A stretch of 13,052 bases of DNA from an uncultured Collinsella sp. (GTDB lineage: Bacteria > Actinomycetota > Coriobacteriia > Coriobacteriales > Coriobacteriaceae), in contig UQMK01000041.1 in NCBI GenBank assembly GCA_900542085.1, forward strand, positions 1 to 13,052, in the 5' to 3' direction. The notes beneath the pieces are model-generated. The model was not told the DNA's origin. It did not search any database and saw only the letters and a program-made list of their open reading frames with translations. A program made the position numbers and the translations under genes. Positions 5,718-12,824 of this stretch are shown here, in pieces (position 1 is the stretch's first letter; every line of letters begins with the position of its first letter).

Positions 5718-7196
5718 ATGACTGAGACCGCTAAGAAAAAGCGCGGTATGCCTTCATCGTTCACCATTCTTCTTGCTCTGCTGGCAATTGTTGCAGTGAT
5801 TACCGTTATCGTCTCCGGCACGTCCGGCGGCGAGGTTACTGCCGCCCGTCTGAGCGATTTCTGCACCGCCCCGATTAAGGGCTTCGCTGACGCTCTGCCC
5901 GTCTGCCTCTTCGTTATGATCCTGGGCGGCTTCCTCGGCATGATGACCGAGACCGGCGCCCTGGACAACGGCATTGCCGTTCTGGTGCAGAAGCTTAAGG
6001 GCAACGAGATCATGCTCATTCCCGTGCTGATGCTCATCTTCTCCCTCGGTGGTACCACCTATGGTATGTGCGAGGAGACCGTTCCCTTCTACGCCCTGCT
6101 TGCCGCTACCATGATGGCCGCTGGCTTCGACCCGATGGTCGGTGCCGCCACCGTCCTGCTCGGCGCTGGCTGCGGCTGCCTGGGCTCCACGGTTAACCCG
6201 TTTGCCGTCGGCGCTGCCGTCGACGCTCTGACCGGCGTTGGCATTGAGGTCAACCAGTCCATCATCATCGGCCTCGGTGCCGTCCTGTGGATTGTTACCA
6301 CTGCCATGTCCATCTTCTTCGTCATGAGCTATGCCAAGAAGGTCAAGGCTGACAAGGGTTCCACCATCCTGTCGATGCAGGAGCTCAAGGACGCCGAAGA
6401 GGCTCACGGCAAGGCTGCTTCCGAGGTTCACAATGAGGTCAAGCTCACCGGTCGTCAGAAGGGTGTTCTGATCGCCTTTGCCTTCACCTTCGTCGTCATG
6501 ATCGTCGGCTTCATTCCGCTGGCCGACCTCAACGAGGGCGTCGCCAACTTCTTCGACGCTGGCGCTGTCTACGACGCCGACGGTAACGCCGTCGTCCAGG
6601 GCTGGTCTGCCCTGATCACCGGCCTGCCCATTGGTCAGTGGTACTTCGACGAGGCTTCCACCTGGTTCTTCCTCATGGCCGTCCTGATCGGTATCATCGG
6701 TGGCCTGTCCGAGAAGCAGATCGTTAACACCTTCATCACCGGCGCTGCCGACATGATGTCCGTTGTTCTCGTCATCGCCCTCGCCCGTGGTATCTCCGTC
6801 CTCATGGCTAACACCGGCCTCGACGTCTACGTCCTCGACGCTGCCGCCAATGCTCTGGCTGGCCTGTCCGGCGTGATCTTCGCTCCCATGAGCTTCCTGG
6901 TCTACTTCGGCCTGTCCTTCCTGATCCCCTCGACCTCTGGTATGGCTACCGTCTCCATGCCTATCATGGGACCGCTGGCTGTTAAGCTCGGCTTCTCGCC
7001 CGAGGTCATGGTCATGATCTTCTCCTCTGCCATCGGCGTTGTGAACCTGTTCACCCCGACCTCCGGCGCCATCATGGGCGGTCTCGCCCTGGCCAAGATC
7101 GAGTGGACGACCTGGCTCAAGTTTGCCCTTAAGCTCATCGTCGCTCTCTCCGTCGTCTGCGCCATCATCCTGACCGTCGCTTGCGTGATGCTCTAA
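5718..7196 (+). CDS. arcD: YfcC/DcuC-family transporter, probable arginine/ornithine antiporter
   Basis: A 492-aa polytopic membrane protein with about 12 hydrophobic segments (for example 15-34, 60-77, 97-113, 182-204, 249-268, 341-364, 384-403 and 470-491) and a charged cytoplasmic-type loop near 205-248. Conserved-looking re-entrant motifs are GMCEET at 116-121, GSTVNPF at 156-162, IPSTSG at 403-408 and FTPTSG at 445-450, as in the C4-dicarboxylate anaerobic carrier (DcuC/YfcC) family. Members of this family act as ArcD in some streptococci, so arginine/ornithine exchange is inferred from context. The start at 5718 is preferred over ATGs at 5691 and 5709 because the AAGGGGGG run at 5701-5708 spaces well to it. 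Being the transporter, it would supply the pathway with arginine and remove ornithine. Confidence 0.85.
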   Translation: MTETAKKKRGMPSSFTILLALLAIVAVITVIVSGTSGGEVTAARLSDFCTAPIKGFADALPVCLFVMILGGFLGMMTETGALDNGIAVLVQKLKGNEIMLIPVLMLIFSLGGTTYGMCEETVPFYALLAATMMAAGFDPMVGAATVLLGAGCGCLGSTVNPFAVGAAVDALTGVGIEVNQSIIIGLGAVLWIVTTAMSIFFVMSYAKKVKADKGSTILSMQELKDAEEAHGKAASEVHNEVKLTGRQKGVLIAFAFTFVVMIVGFIPLADLNEGVANFFDAGAVYDADGNAVVQGWSALITGLPIGQWYFDEASTWFFLMAVLIGIIGGLSEKQIVNTFITGAADMMSVVLVIALARGISVLMANTGLDVYVLDAAANALAGLSGVIFAPMSFLVYFGLSFLIPSTSGMATVSMPIMGPLAVKLGFSPEVMVMIFSSAIGVVNLFTPTSGAIMGGLALAKIEWTTWLKFALKLIVALSVVCAIILTVACVML

Positions 7197-7337
7197 GTAC
7201 CCAACGGGTACCCCACGGAAACCTTGACGATCCTGTAAAGGATCACCTGGTCATCGTCTGTCCGGTGGGGTCAACCCACCGGTAGACTCCTACCTTTAGC
7301 CCCCTCCCGTTCCGTGCGCGGGAGGGGGCGCTTTTTT
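7197..7337 (+). terminator. Structured 3' region and terminator of arcD
   Basis: Four stem-loops follow the stop codon: GTACCC/GGGTAC at 7197-7211; GATCCT-GTAA-AGGATC at 7229-7244 with a GNRA-type tetraloop; CCGGTGGG/CCCACCGG at 7262-7282; and a terminator with an 11-bp stem (7299-7309 with 7319-7329) followed by C and six Ts ending at 7337. CCCCAC near 7211-7216 could alternatively pair with GTGGGG at 7266-7271. The last hairpin is a convincing Rho-independent terminator. The others may protect the 3' end of the transcript. Confidence 0.88.
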
Positions 7338-7365
7338 GTTCCGCGGTTTTACCAAACCGCGGAAC
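7338..7365. repeat. Perfect 12-bp inverted repeat after the arcD terminator
   Basis: 7338-7349 is the exact reverse complement of 7354-7365 with a TACC loop. It starts directly after the T-run of the terminator and has no T-run of its own. It may be a second transcript barrier or the edge of a mobile repeat. Confidence 0.6.
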
Positions 7366-7705
7366 CGGTCGACGCTGCAAACCCGCCAGAGCGGCAATCT
7401 GACGTTCAATCGTCGGGCATGGCCAAAAGGCCTATGCCCTCCTCTTTCACGTCACCTTGCTCACTCTGACGGGCTTTCGCTGACTTATGCTCCACCTGCG
7501 ACGTTCCCCTTGTTGGCGCAGGGGGAAGCTTGCTCGCTCTGGTGCCCGTTCGCTGGCTTCAGCTCTGCCTGCGATGTTTTCATTGTTGGTGCTGAGTGAC
7601 TTGTTTCCCGTCCCAAATTGGCTATCCCGGGTCCCCGGTGGTTGTGGTGAGCGTGTTTGGTTGGTGCCTGTTGATGGTCTGGGTATCGGGGAGGGCGGGC
7701 TCCGT
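7366..7705. other. Intergenic region without a convincing gene
   Basis: About 340 bases between arcD and the DUF1846 gene. Short ORFs in both directions lack a good ribosome site and recognisable similarity. The stretch holds a bulged hairpin (GGGCATGGCC with GGCCTATGCCC, 7415-7439) and a diverged 73-bp tandem repeat (7456-7594). The sequence is less GC-biased at third positions than the genes and looks like decayed or repeat DNA. Confidence 0.6.
7456..7594. repeat. Imperfect tandem repeat, period 73 bp
   Basis: 7456-7521 aligns without gaps to 7529-7594 at roughly three of four positions; both begin CTTGCTC and share TTCGCTG, CCTGCGA and TTGTTGG blocks. No third copy is visible on either side. 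Origin is unknown. Confidence 0.6.
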
Positions 7706-7711
7706 TATAAT
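7706..7711 (+). promoter_or_regulatory. TATAAT -10 element for the DUF1846 gene
   Basis: A perfect TATAAT lies 39 bases before the chosen ATG. No clear -35 is present at 16-18 bp; TTGATG at 7671 is too far upstream. Transcription would start near 7718. Confidence 0.45.
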
Positions 7712-7750
7712 CGCCTAGGACATTAAATGGAAACGGGACGGGAGCCACAC

Positions 7751-9232
7751 ATGCGCCAGGGTTTCGACAACGCGAAGTACATCGAGCTGCAGGCTGCTCA
7801 TATTAAGGAGCGCATCTCGCAGTTTGGTGGCAAGCTCTATTTGGAGTTTGGCGGCAAGCTGTTTGACGACTATCATGCGAGTCGCGTGCTGCCGGGTTTT
7901 GAGCCGGACAGCAAGTTCCGCATGCTCAAGAGCATTGCCGACGACGTCGAGGTCATCATCGCAATCAATGCAAACCATATCGAGAAGAACAAGGCCCGTG
8001 GCGACCTGGGCATTACCTATGACGAGGACGTCTTGCGCCTGGTCGACCTGTTCCGCGGCAACGGTTTTGCTGTCGCGGCCGTGGTTATCACGCAGTATGC
8101 CGGTCAGCCCGCTGCCGACGTCTTCCGCAATCGTCTGAATGCACTCGGCATTCCCGCCAAGCTGCACTATCCCATTGAGGGCTATCCGCACGACGTCGAT
8201 CTGATCGTTTCTGACGAAGGCTACGGCAAGAACGAGTTCGTCGAGACCACGCGTCCGCTCGTTGTCGTGACGGCGCCCGGCCCTGGCTCGGGCAAGCTCG
8301 CCACCTGCCTCTCACAGCTGTATCACGAGCATAAGCACGGCACCGCCGCCGGTTATGCCAAGTTTGAGACCTTCCCGGTCTGGAATCTTCCTCTGACGCA
8401 TCCGGTCAATATTGCCTATGAGGCCGCCACGGCAGACCTCGACGATGCCAATATCATTGACTCGTTCCACCTTGAGGCTTACAACAAGACTACGGTCAAC
8501 TACAACCGCGACGTCGAGGCCTTCCCGGTGGTCCGTGCCCTGATGGAAAAGATCTTGGGCAAGAGCCCCTACCAGAGCCCCACGGACATGGGCGTCAATA
8601 TGGTCGGCTTTGCCATCACCGATGACGATGCCTGCCGCGACGCTTCCAAGATGGAGATCGTCCGCCGCTACTTTACCGCGGTCGAAAATGTGCGACGTAC
8701 CGGCGTGGGCGATGAGCAGGTCGACCGTCTCAAGATTATTATGAAGAAGGCCGGCATCGATAAGAACTACTCGCCGGCACGATCGGCCGCCCTTACCAGG
8801 GAGCAGCTGACGGGCAGTCCCGTGGGCGCCATGGTCATGCCGGACGGTTCCGTTGTGACCGGTAAGACATCAACGCGCTTGGGCGCTGCAAGTTCGCTGA
8901 TCATGAACGCCCTCAAGCACGTCTCGGGCGTCGACCTTGAGCTTGAAGTCATCAGCGACGAGGCGATCGAGCCCATCAGCAAGCTTAAGACGCATTTCCT
9001 GGGCAGCAAAAACCCGCGCCTCCACACCGACGAGACGCTTATGGCGCTGTCGATCACCTCTGCCACGAGCGAGACGGCCGCTCGTGTCCTTTCGGGTCTG
9101 GAGCAGCTGCGCGGTTGCGATGCCTTCTTTAGCGTGATTATTTCGCCGACGGACGAGACGGTGTTGCGTAAACTGGGTATCAACGTGTGCTGCGAGCCCA
9201 AGTTTGAGCGTCGCGGTTTTTTCCATCGCTAA
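7751..9232 (+). CDS. DUF1846 (UPF0371) family protein of unknown function
   Basis: A 493-aa soluble protein that I recognise as DUF1846/UPF0371 by its overall sequence, including RISQFGGKLYLEFGGKLFDDYHASRVLPGF near the N-terminus (residues 21-50), a glycine-rich loop PGPGSGK at 177-182, HPVNIAYEAATADLDD near 217-232 and the NYNRDVEAFPV segment near 250-260. The loop resembles a nucleotide-binding turn but does not match Walker A and is followed by Leu rather than Ser or Thr. Length is normal for the family. The ATG at 7751 is chosen because GGGAG precedes it at good spacing; an in-frame ATG at 7727 is possible but very close to the predicted transcription start. It has its own promoter and terminator and seems unrelated to the arc genes. 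No function is assigned. Confidence 0.88.
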   Translation: MRQGFDNAKYIELQAAHIKERISQFGGKLYLEFGGKLFDDYHASRVLPGFEPDSKFRMLKSIADDVEVIIAINANHIEKNKARGDLGITYDEDVLRLVDLFRGNGFAVAAVVITQYAGQPAADVFRNRLNALGIPAKLHYPIEGYPHDVDLIVSDEGYGKNEFVETTRPLVVVTAPGPGSGKLATCLSQLYHEHKHGTAAGYAKFETFPVWNLPLTHPVNIAYEAATADLDDANIIDSFHLEAYNKTTVNYNRDVEAFPVVRALMEKILGKSPYQSPTDMGVNMVGFAITDDDACRDASKMEIVRRYFTAVENVRRTGVGDEQVDRLKIIMKKAGIDKNYSPARSAALTREQLTGSPVGAMVMPDGSVVTGKTSTRLGAASSLIMNALKHVSGVDLELEVISDEAIEPISKLKTHFLGSKNPRLHTDETLMALSITSATSETAARVLSGLEQLRGCDAFFSVIISPTDETVLRKLGINVCCEPKFERRGFFHR

Positions 9233-9266
9233 GTTTGAAGCACTGCGTTAATTGCATTGCATTTTG

Positions 9267-9299
9267 GCCGTATCGGGTTAGCGCCCGGTACGGCTTTTT
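9267..9299 (+). terminator. Terminator of the DUF1846 gene
   Basis: An 11-bp stem (9267-9277 with 9284-9294, one G-U pair), a loop TTAGCG and five Ts make a classic Rho-independent terminator 35 bases after the stop codon. Confidence 0.92.
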
Positions 9300-9363
9300 G
9301 ATCAATATAGCGCCTATTTCGGCGAAAAATAGCCGTTTACCTGCCTGGAAACGATTTAGGCGG

Positions 9364-9371
9364 TATACAAT
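9364..9371 (+). promoter_or_regulatory. Candidate -10 element for the winged-helix gene
   Basis: TATACAAT contains overlapping TATACA and TACAAT matches about 120 bases before the regulator start. TTTACC at 9336 is a possible -35 but too far away (22-24 bp). No better -35 is seen. Confidence 0.3.
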
Positions 9372-9407
9372 GACCCTAAAACTGTTTCATCCTTAGCGGG
9401 ATGCCGC

Positions 9408-9479
9408 ATGATGGATATTACCTGCCATCGTGAGGTGTGTCGGTCGTGCACGGCGCGCTGGATGCTCGTGCTCGGTTAG
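9408..9479 (+). CDS. Possible 23-aa cysteine-containing leader ORF
   Basis: An ATG at 9408, preceded by the purine run GCGGGA, opens 23 codons ending in TAG at 9477-9479. The stop overlaps the start of the strong Shine-Dalgarno (AGAGGAGG, 9478-9485) of the winged-helix gene. The peptide contains Cys6, Cys11 and Cys14 (CHREVCRSC) and a Trp. Geometry suggests translational coupling or a regulatory leader, but chance is possible. Confidence 0.3.
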   Translation: MMDITCHREVCRSCTARWMLVLG

Positions 9480-9490
9480 AGGAGGCTGCC

Positions 9491-9826
9491 ATGGCGGGCA
9501 AGGGTCGTGCGAGTGTCAACGATATGAAGCGTGTCGAAGTGCTGGTGTTGATGGAGATTGCCCAGCAATCCGAAAGTGGCGGGACATATGGCTTCTCGCG
9601 CAAAACGCTTGCGGAGCACGTTGGGGTGTCTCCGTATCGAGCCCGCGCCGCAATTGAGCGCTTGGATTCTGACGGCTTGATTGAGGTCGTTTCGCGTTAT
9701 AGCGAGGATGGCGGTCAGCTTGCAAATGGTATTTGCCTTACCGAGCGCGGCGGGTGGTATCTGAAAGGCATCCGCGCGGGTATGCTCGTTCGGGATATGC
9801 TCAGGGACGAGCTTGCCGATCGGTAG
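9491..9826 (+). CDS. Small winged-helix DNA-binding regulator
   Basis: A 111-aa protein with a likely N-terminal winged helix-turn-helix. Helices span about residues 12-26; the HTH is around 37-64 (RKTLAEHVGVSPYRARAAIERL); a wing with the SRYSEDGGQLANG hairpin follows near 68-80; and a C-terminal helix (about 90-110) could mediate dimerisation. The LTERG before the last helix resembles the end of MarR/PadR/GntR-like wings, but I cannot fix the family. ATG 9491 is chosen because AGAGGAGG precedes it at 5 bases; a GTG at 9437 would add 18 unlikely residues. It has no metal or ligand motif in the mature frame. It precedes pyrG but is separated by a terminator, so a link to CTP synthesis is not shown. 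Confidence 0.7.
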   Translation: MAGKGRASVNDMKRVEVLVLMEIAQQSESGGTYGFSRKTLAEHVGVSPYRARAAIERLDSDGLIEVVSRYSEDGGQLANGICLTERGGWYLKGIRAGMLVRDMLRDELADR

Positions 9827-9850
9827 CGATCTGCCGCCTAAGTTGTTGTT

Positions 9851-9882
9851 ACGCCGCTTGGGTCCCGGGCGGCGTTTTGTTT
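9851..9882 (+). terminator. Terminator of the winged-helix gene
   Basis: A 9-bp stem (9851-9859 with 9867-9875, two G-U pairs) with loop GGGTCCC is followed by TTTGTTT. It lies 24 bases after the stop codon. Confidence 0.82.
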
Positions 9883-9942
9883 CGAGATGGAGAAATGCGA
9901 GCGCGCGCGAGAAAAGATGCGAACGGTTTGCGGTCCGAGTAT

Positions 9943-9948
9943 TACAAT
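9943..9948 (+). promoter_or_regulatory. Candidate -10 element for pyrG
   Basis: TACAAT lies 55 bases before the pyrG ATG, after the preceding terminator. The -35 is not clear. The start region (about 9955) does not show the GGGC-type initial sequence used by Bacillus pyrG reiterative control. An 11-codon ORF (9962-9997, MCMDNFYGKRR then stop) lies in the leader. Confidence 0.3.
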
Positions 9949-10003
9949 GAAGACCCGTAAGATGTGTATGGACAACTTCTACGGGAAGCGCAGGTAACTC
10001 AAT

Positions 10004-11665
10004 ATGACCAAGCATGTGTTCGTAACCGGTGGCGTGGTTTCGTCCCTAGGCAAGGGTATTACCGCGGCCTCATTGGGCCGTCTGCTCAAGTCGCGCGGCT
10101 ACAAGGTAACGATGCAAAAGGCCGACCCGTATCTGAACGTCGACCCTGGCACCATGAGCCCGTTCCAGCATGGCGAGGTCTTTGTGACTGAGGACGGCTA
10201 CGAGTCCGATCTGGACCTGGGCCACTACGAGCGCTTTATTGACGAGAACCTGACCCGCGATTCCAACTTTACGACGGGCGCCATTTACAAGAGCCTGATT
10301 GCCCGCGAGCGTCGCGGCGACTTTTTGGGCGGTACCGTGCAGGTGATCCCGCACGTCACCAACGCCATCAAGGACAAGTTCCGCCGCATTGAGGAGCAGA
10401 CTGGCTCCGACGTTGTCATTACCGAGCTGGGCGGTACGATCGGCGACATCGAGTCGCAGCCGTTTGTGGAGGCTATCCGCCAGTACCGCAAGGAGGTCGG
10501 TCCCGAGAACGTCTGCTACATCCACGTATCGCTCGTCCCCTATATCGCCGCCGCTCATGAGGTTAAAACTAAGCCCACGCAGCACTCTGTCAAGGAGCTG
10601 CGCAGTTTTGGCATCCAGCCGGACATCATTGTGCTGCGCTCCGATCACCATATTGATGACGCTATCCGCGGCAAGATCGCGAGTTTCTGCGACGTCGACA
10701 CCGACTGCGTCTTTACCAACGAGGATTGCGCGAGCATTTACGACGTGCCGCAGCTGCTTGCCGAGCAGGACTTTGACTTGCGCATTTGCGAGCGCCTTGG
10801 CCTCGATCCGCGCGAGCGCGATATGAGCGCATGGAATGAGTTCCTGCGCAAGCAAAACCATGCCAACCATCACGCCGACAAGGTCAAGATTGCCGTCGTG
10901 GGTAAGTACACTCAGCTTCCCGACGCATATCTGTCGGTTATCGAGGCCCTGCATCACGCAGGTGTTTTCTACGATCGTCACGTAGATGTGCAGCTGGTCG
11001 ATGGTGAGAGCCTCGAGGCTGAAAACGTCAATGAGGTTTTGGGCGACGCGTCGGGCATCCTGGTTCCCGGCGGCTTTGGCAAGCGCGCCCTGGAGGGCAA
11101 GATCCTTGCGGCAGAGTTTGCTCGCGAGCACAAGATTCCGTATCTGGGCATTTGCCTGGGTATGCAGGTTGCCGTGTGCGAGTTCGCCCGCAACGTTGTC
11201 GGCCTTGCCGGTGCCAGCTCCTCCGAGTTTGATCCGGACGGTCCGTTTAGCGTAATCGACCTGATGAGCTCGCAGGAAGACGTGACCGAGAAGGGCGGTA
11301 CCATGCGCCTGGGCGCCTATCCATGCAAGCTCGCTGCCGATACCCTCGCGCGTGAGGCGTATGGCGAGGAGCTTGTCTACGAGCGCCACCGTCACCGCTT
11401 TGAGTTCAACAATGCCTTCCGCGATCAGCTCGAGGGCGCCGGTCTTGTCATCTCGGGCCTTTCGCCTGATGAGCGTCTGGTCGAGATGGTCGAGCTGCCG
11501 CGCGATGTGCACCCGTGGTTCGTGGCCACCCAGGCTCACCCCGAGTTTAAGAGCCGCCCCACCAATCCTCAGCCGCTGTTCCGTGAGTTCGTGCGTGCCT
11601 CGATTGGCCAGCATGAGGGCATCGATCGCCTACAGGTGACGCCCATGAATCGTGCGACGGACTAA
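10004..11665 (+). CDS. pyrG: CTP synthase
   Basis: The enzyme makes CTP from UTP, ATP and glutamine. The 553-aa protein has both family domains. The N-terminal synthetase starts with the P-loop SSLGKGI at 13-19 and carries DPYLNVDPGTMSPFQHGEVF at 41-60, the Mg-binding Asp71 region (DLDLGHYERF) and Glu141 in TELGGTIGDIESQPF. The C-terminal class I glutamine amidotransferase has the oxyanion strand PGGFG at 355-359, nucleophile Cys384 in LGICLGMQ, and His512 and Glu514 in AHPEF. The ATG at 10004 gives the canonical MTKHVFVTGGVVSSLGKG start, though the ribosome site (CAGG, 9991-9994) is weak. The stop codon lies 2 bases before the xerD start, indicating cotranscription. Confidence 0.98.
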   Translation: MTKHVFVTGGVVSSLGKGITAASLGRLLKSRGYKVTMQKADPYLNVDPGTMSPFQHGEVFVTEDGYESDLDLGHYERFIDENLTRDSNFTTGAIYKSLIARERRGDFLGGTVQVIPHVTNAIKDKFRRIEEQTGSDVVITELGGTIGDIESQPFVEAIRQYRKEVGPENVCYIHVSLVPYIAAAHEVKTKPTQHSVKELRSFGIQPDIIVLRSDHHIDDAIRGKIASFCDVDTDCVFTNEDCASIYDVPQLLAEQDFDLRICERLGLDPRERDMSAWNEFLRKQNHANHHADKVKIAVVGKYTQLPDAYLSVIEALHHAGVFYDRHVDVQLVDGESLEAENVNEVLGDASGILVPGGFGKRALEGKILAAEFAREHKIPYLGICLGMQVAVCEFARNVVGLAGASSSEFDPDGPFSVIDLMSSQEDVTEKGGTMRLGAYPCKLAADTLAREAYGEELVYERHRHRFEFNNAFRDQLEGAGLVISGLSPDERLVEMVELPRDVHPWFVATQAHPEFKSRPTNPQPLFREFVRASIGQHEGIDRLQVTPMNRATD

Positions 11666-11667
11666 GG

Positions 11668-12609
11668 TTGCCGTCGAACAGGGAACATATCGAAGAAGCT
11701 CCTTCGTCGCTCGCCGTGGCGGCGGGGGAGTTTCTTGATTACCTTGCAGTCGAGCGGGGCTTGGCGCGCAACACGATTGCCGCCTATCGCCGAGACCTGA
11801 CGACCTACTGTGCCTATCTGGAGCGGATGGGCATTGCATCCTTTGAGGACGTGAGTCGGCGGGTCATCGAGGACTTTATCGCCGATCGGCGCGACGGGGG
11901 CTATTCCGATGCCTCGGTGGAGCGCGCGCTCGCGGCCGTCAAAGGTCTGCATGCCTTTCTGGTGCGCGATGGGGCTGTGGCTCAAAATCCCACGGCGGCA
12001 TTGCGTTTGCCAAAAAAGGCCGAGCGCCTGCCGGAATGCCTTTCGGTGGCGGATGTATCGGCATTGCTCGACCAGGATTTTCCGGATGGTGAGATGGGTC
12101 TGCGCGATCGCGCCATCTTGGAAGTGCTGTATGGGTGCGGCCTGCGCGTGAGCGAGCTGGTGGGGCTCGATGTGAGTGATATCCATGTCGATGACGGCTT
12201 TGTGCTGGTTCGCGGCAAGGGCTCCAAGGAGCGTCTGGCCCCTTTGGTGGGAAGCGCGGCGCGTGCCCTGACGCACTATATATGTGATGGGCGCCGACTT
12301 CTGGCGGCTCATGCCCGTGGGACAGAGACGCCGGCGGTCTTTTTAAACAAGAACGGCGGGCGTCTGTCGCGTCAGGGTGTTCACGTCATATGCGAGCGCT
12401 ACGGGCGCCAGGTGGGGTTGGTGGGTCTCCATCCACACACGTTGCGCCACTCCTTTGCCACCCATATGCTTGCGGGCGGTGCGGACCTTCGCGTGCTGCA
12501 GGAGATCTTGGGGCACGCCGATATATCGACCACGCAGGTCTACACGCATGTCGATCGTACGCAGCTGACCGAGGTTTACCTGGCGGCCCACCCGCTGGCA
12601 CATCGCTAA
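11668..12609 (+). CDS. xerD: Tyrosine recombinase XerD
   Basis: A 313-aa site-specific recombinase of the XerC/XerD type that resolves chromosome dimers at dif with its partner XerC. The N-terminal SAM-like core-binding domain spans about 18-105 (EFLDYLAVERGLARNTIAAYRRDL). The catalytic domain shows the full set Arg160 (GCGLRVSEL), Lys184 (RGKGSKERL), His257 and Arg260 (HPHTLRHSF), His283 (LGHADIST) and nucleophile Tyr292 (QVYTHV). Assignment to XerD over XerC rests on general similarity and the pyrG neighbourhood. The TTG at 11668 is 2 bases after pyrG with a poorly spaced AAGG; GTG at 11716 would give 297 aa, closer to the usual 298, so the start is uncertain. In Mycobacterium a NUDIX gene lies between pyrG and xerD; it is absent here. 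Confidence 0.92.
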   Translation: MPSNREHIEEAPSSLAVAAGEFLDYLAVERGLARNTIAAYRRDLTTYCAYLERMGIASFEDVSRRVIEDFIADRRDGGYSDASVERALAAVKGLHAFLVRDGAVAQNPTAALRLPKKAERLPECLSVADVSALLDQDFPDGEMGLRDRAILEVLYGCGLRVSELVGLDVSDIHVDDGFVLVRGKGSKERLAPLVGSAARALTHYICDGRRLLAAHARGTETPAVFLNKNGGRLSRQGVHVICERYGRQVGLVGLHPHTLRHSFATHMLAGGADLRVLQEILGHADISTTQVYTHVDRTQLTEVYLAAHPLAHR

Positions 12610-12642
12610 TACGCTGCTGACCTGCAATTACATGCTATCCGA

Positions 12643-12704
12643 GGACGGACCCCCGATTGCTGGAACGTGCTGTTGCACACGTTTTAGCAATCGGGGGTCC
12701 GTCC
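12643..12704. repeat. 62-bp palindrome after xerD (terminator or repeat element)
   Basis: 12643-12669 pairs with 12678-12704 across 27 positions (25 Watson-Crick, two G-U) around an 8-base loop. A short CATTTT tail follows, so it may terminate the pyrG-xerD transcript. The ends GGACGGACCCCC and GGGGGTCCGTCC resemble palindromic intergenic repeats found in many bacterial genomes, so it may be a dispersed element. Confidence 0.75.
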
Positions 12705-12804
12705 CATTTTGCGCCGTCGGCCAATGGCGCGGTGGGGCGCACATACCGTGCGTGGGGGAGTTTGGGGGGCGATGTGAACGGCGTATAAAGGGATTTAAAA
12801 TTCG

Positions 12805-12824
12805 CCTCAAGGTCAACTTGAAGG
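12805..12824. promoter_or_regulatory. MerR-like dyad
   Basis: CCTCAAG-GTCAA-CTTGAAG is an inverted repeat matching at 6 of 7 positions, similar in style to SoxR/MerR-family operators (CCTCAAG...CTTGAGG). A TTGACC -35-like sequence lies on the minus strand inside it, but no properly spaced -10 was found. Confidence 0.25.

Noticed and set aside
7336..7748. Short ORFs (87 and 79 codons) on both strands before the DUF1846 gene
   Set aside because: They have no ribosome sites, overlap one another, include the terminator and the 73-bp repeat, and show no known motif.
7923..8320. ATP-binding P-loop in the DUF1846 protein
   Set aside because: The PGPGSGK loop lacks the GxxxxGK spacing and the following Ser/Thr, so ATP binding cannot be claimed.
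9437..9490. GTG start that would lengthen the winged-helix protein by 18 residues
   Set aside because: The ATG at 9491 has a near-ideal ribosome site and the extra residues add no domain.
10070..11614. 514-codon minus-strand frame opposite pyrG
   Set aside because: It lies wholly inside a clear CTP synthase gene and reflects codon bias; no recognisable protein.
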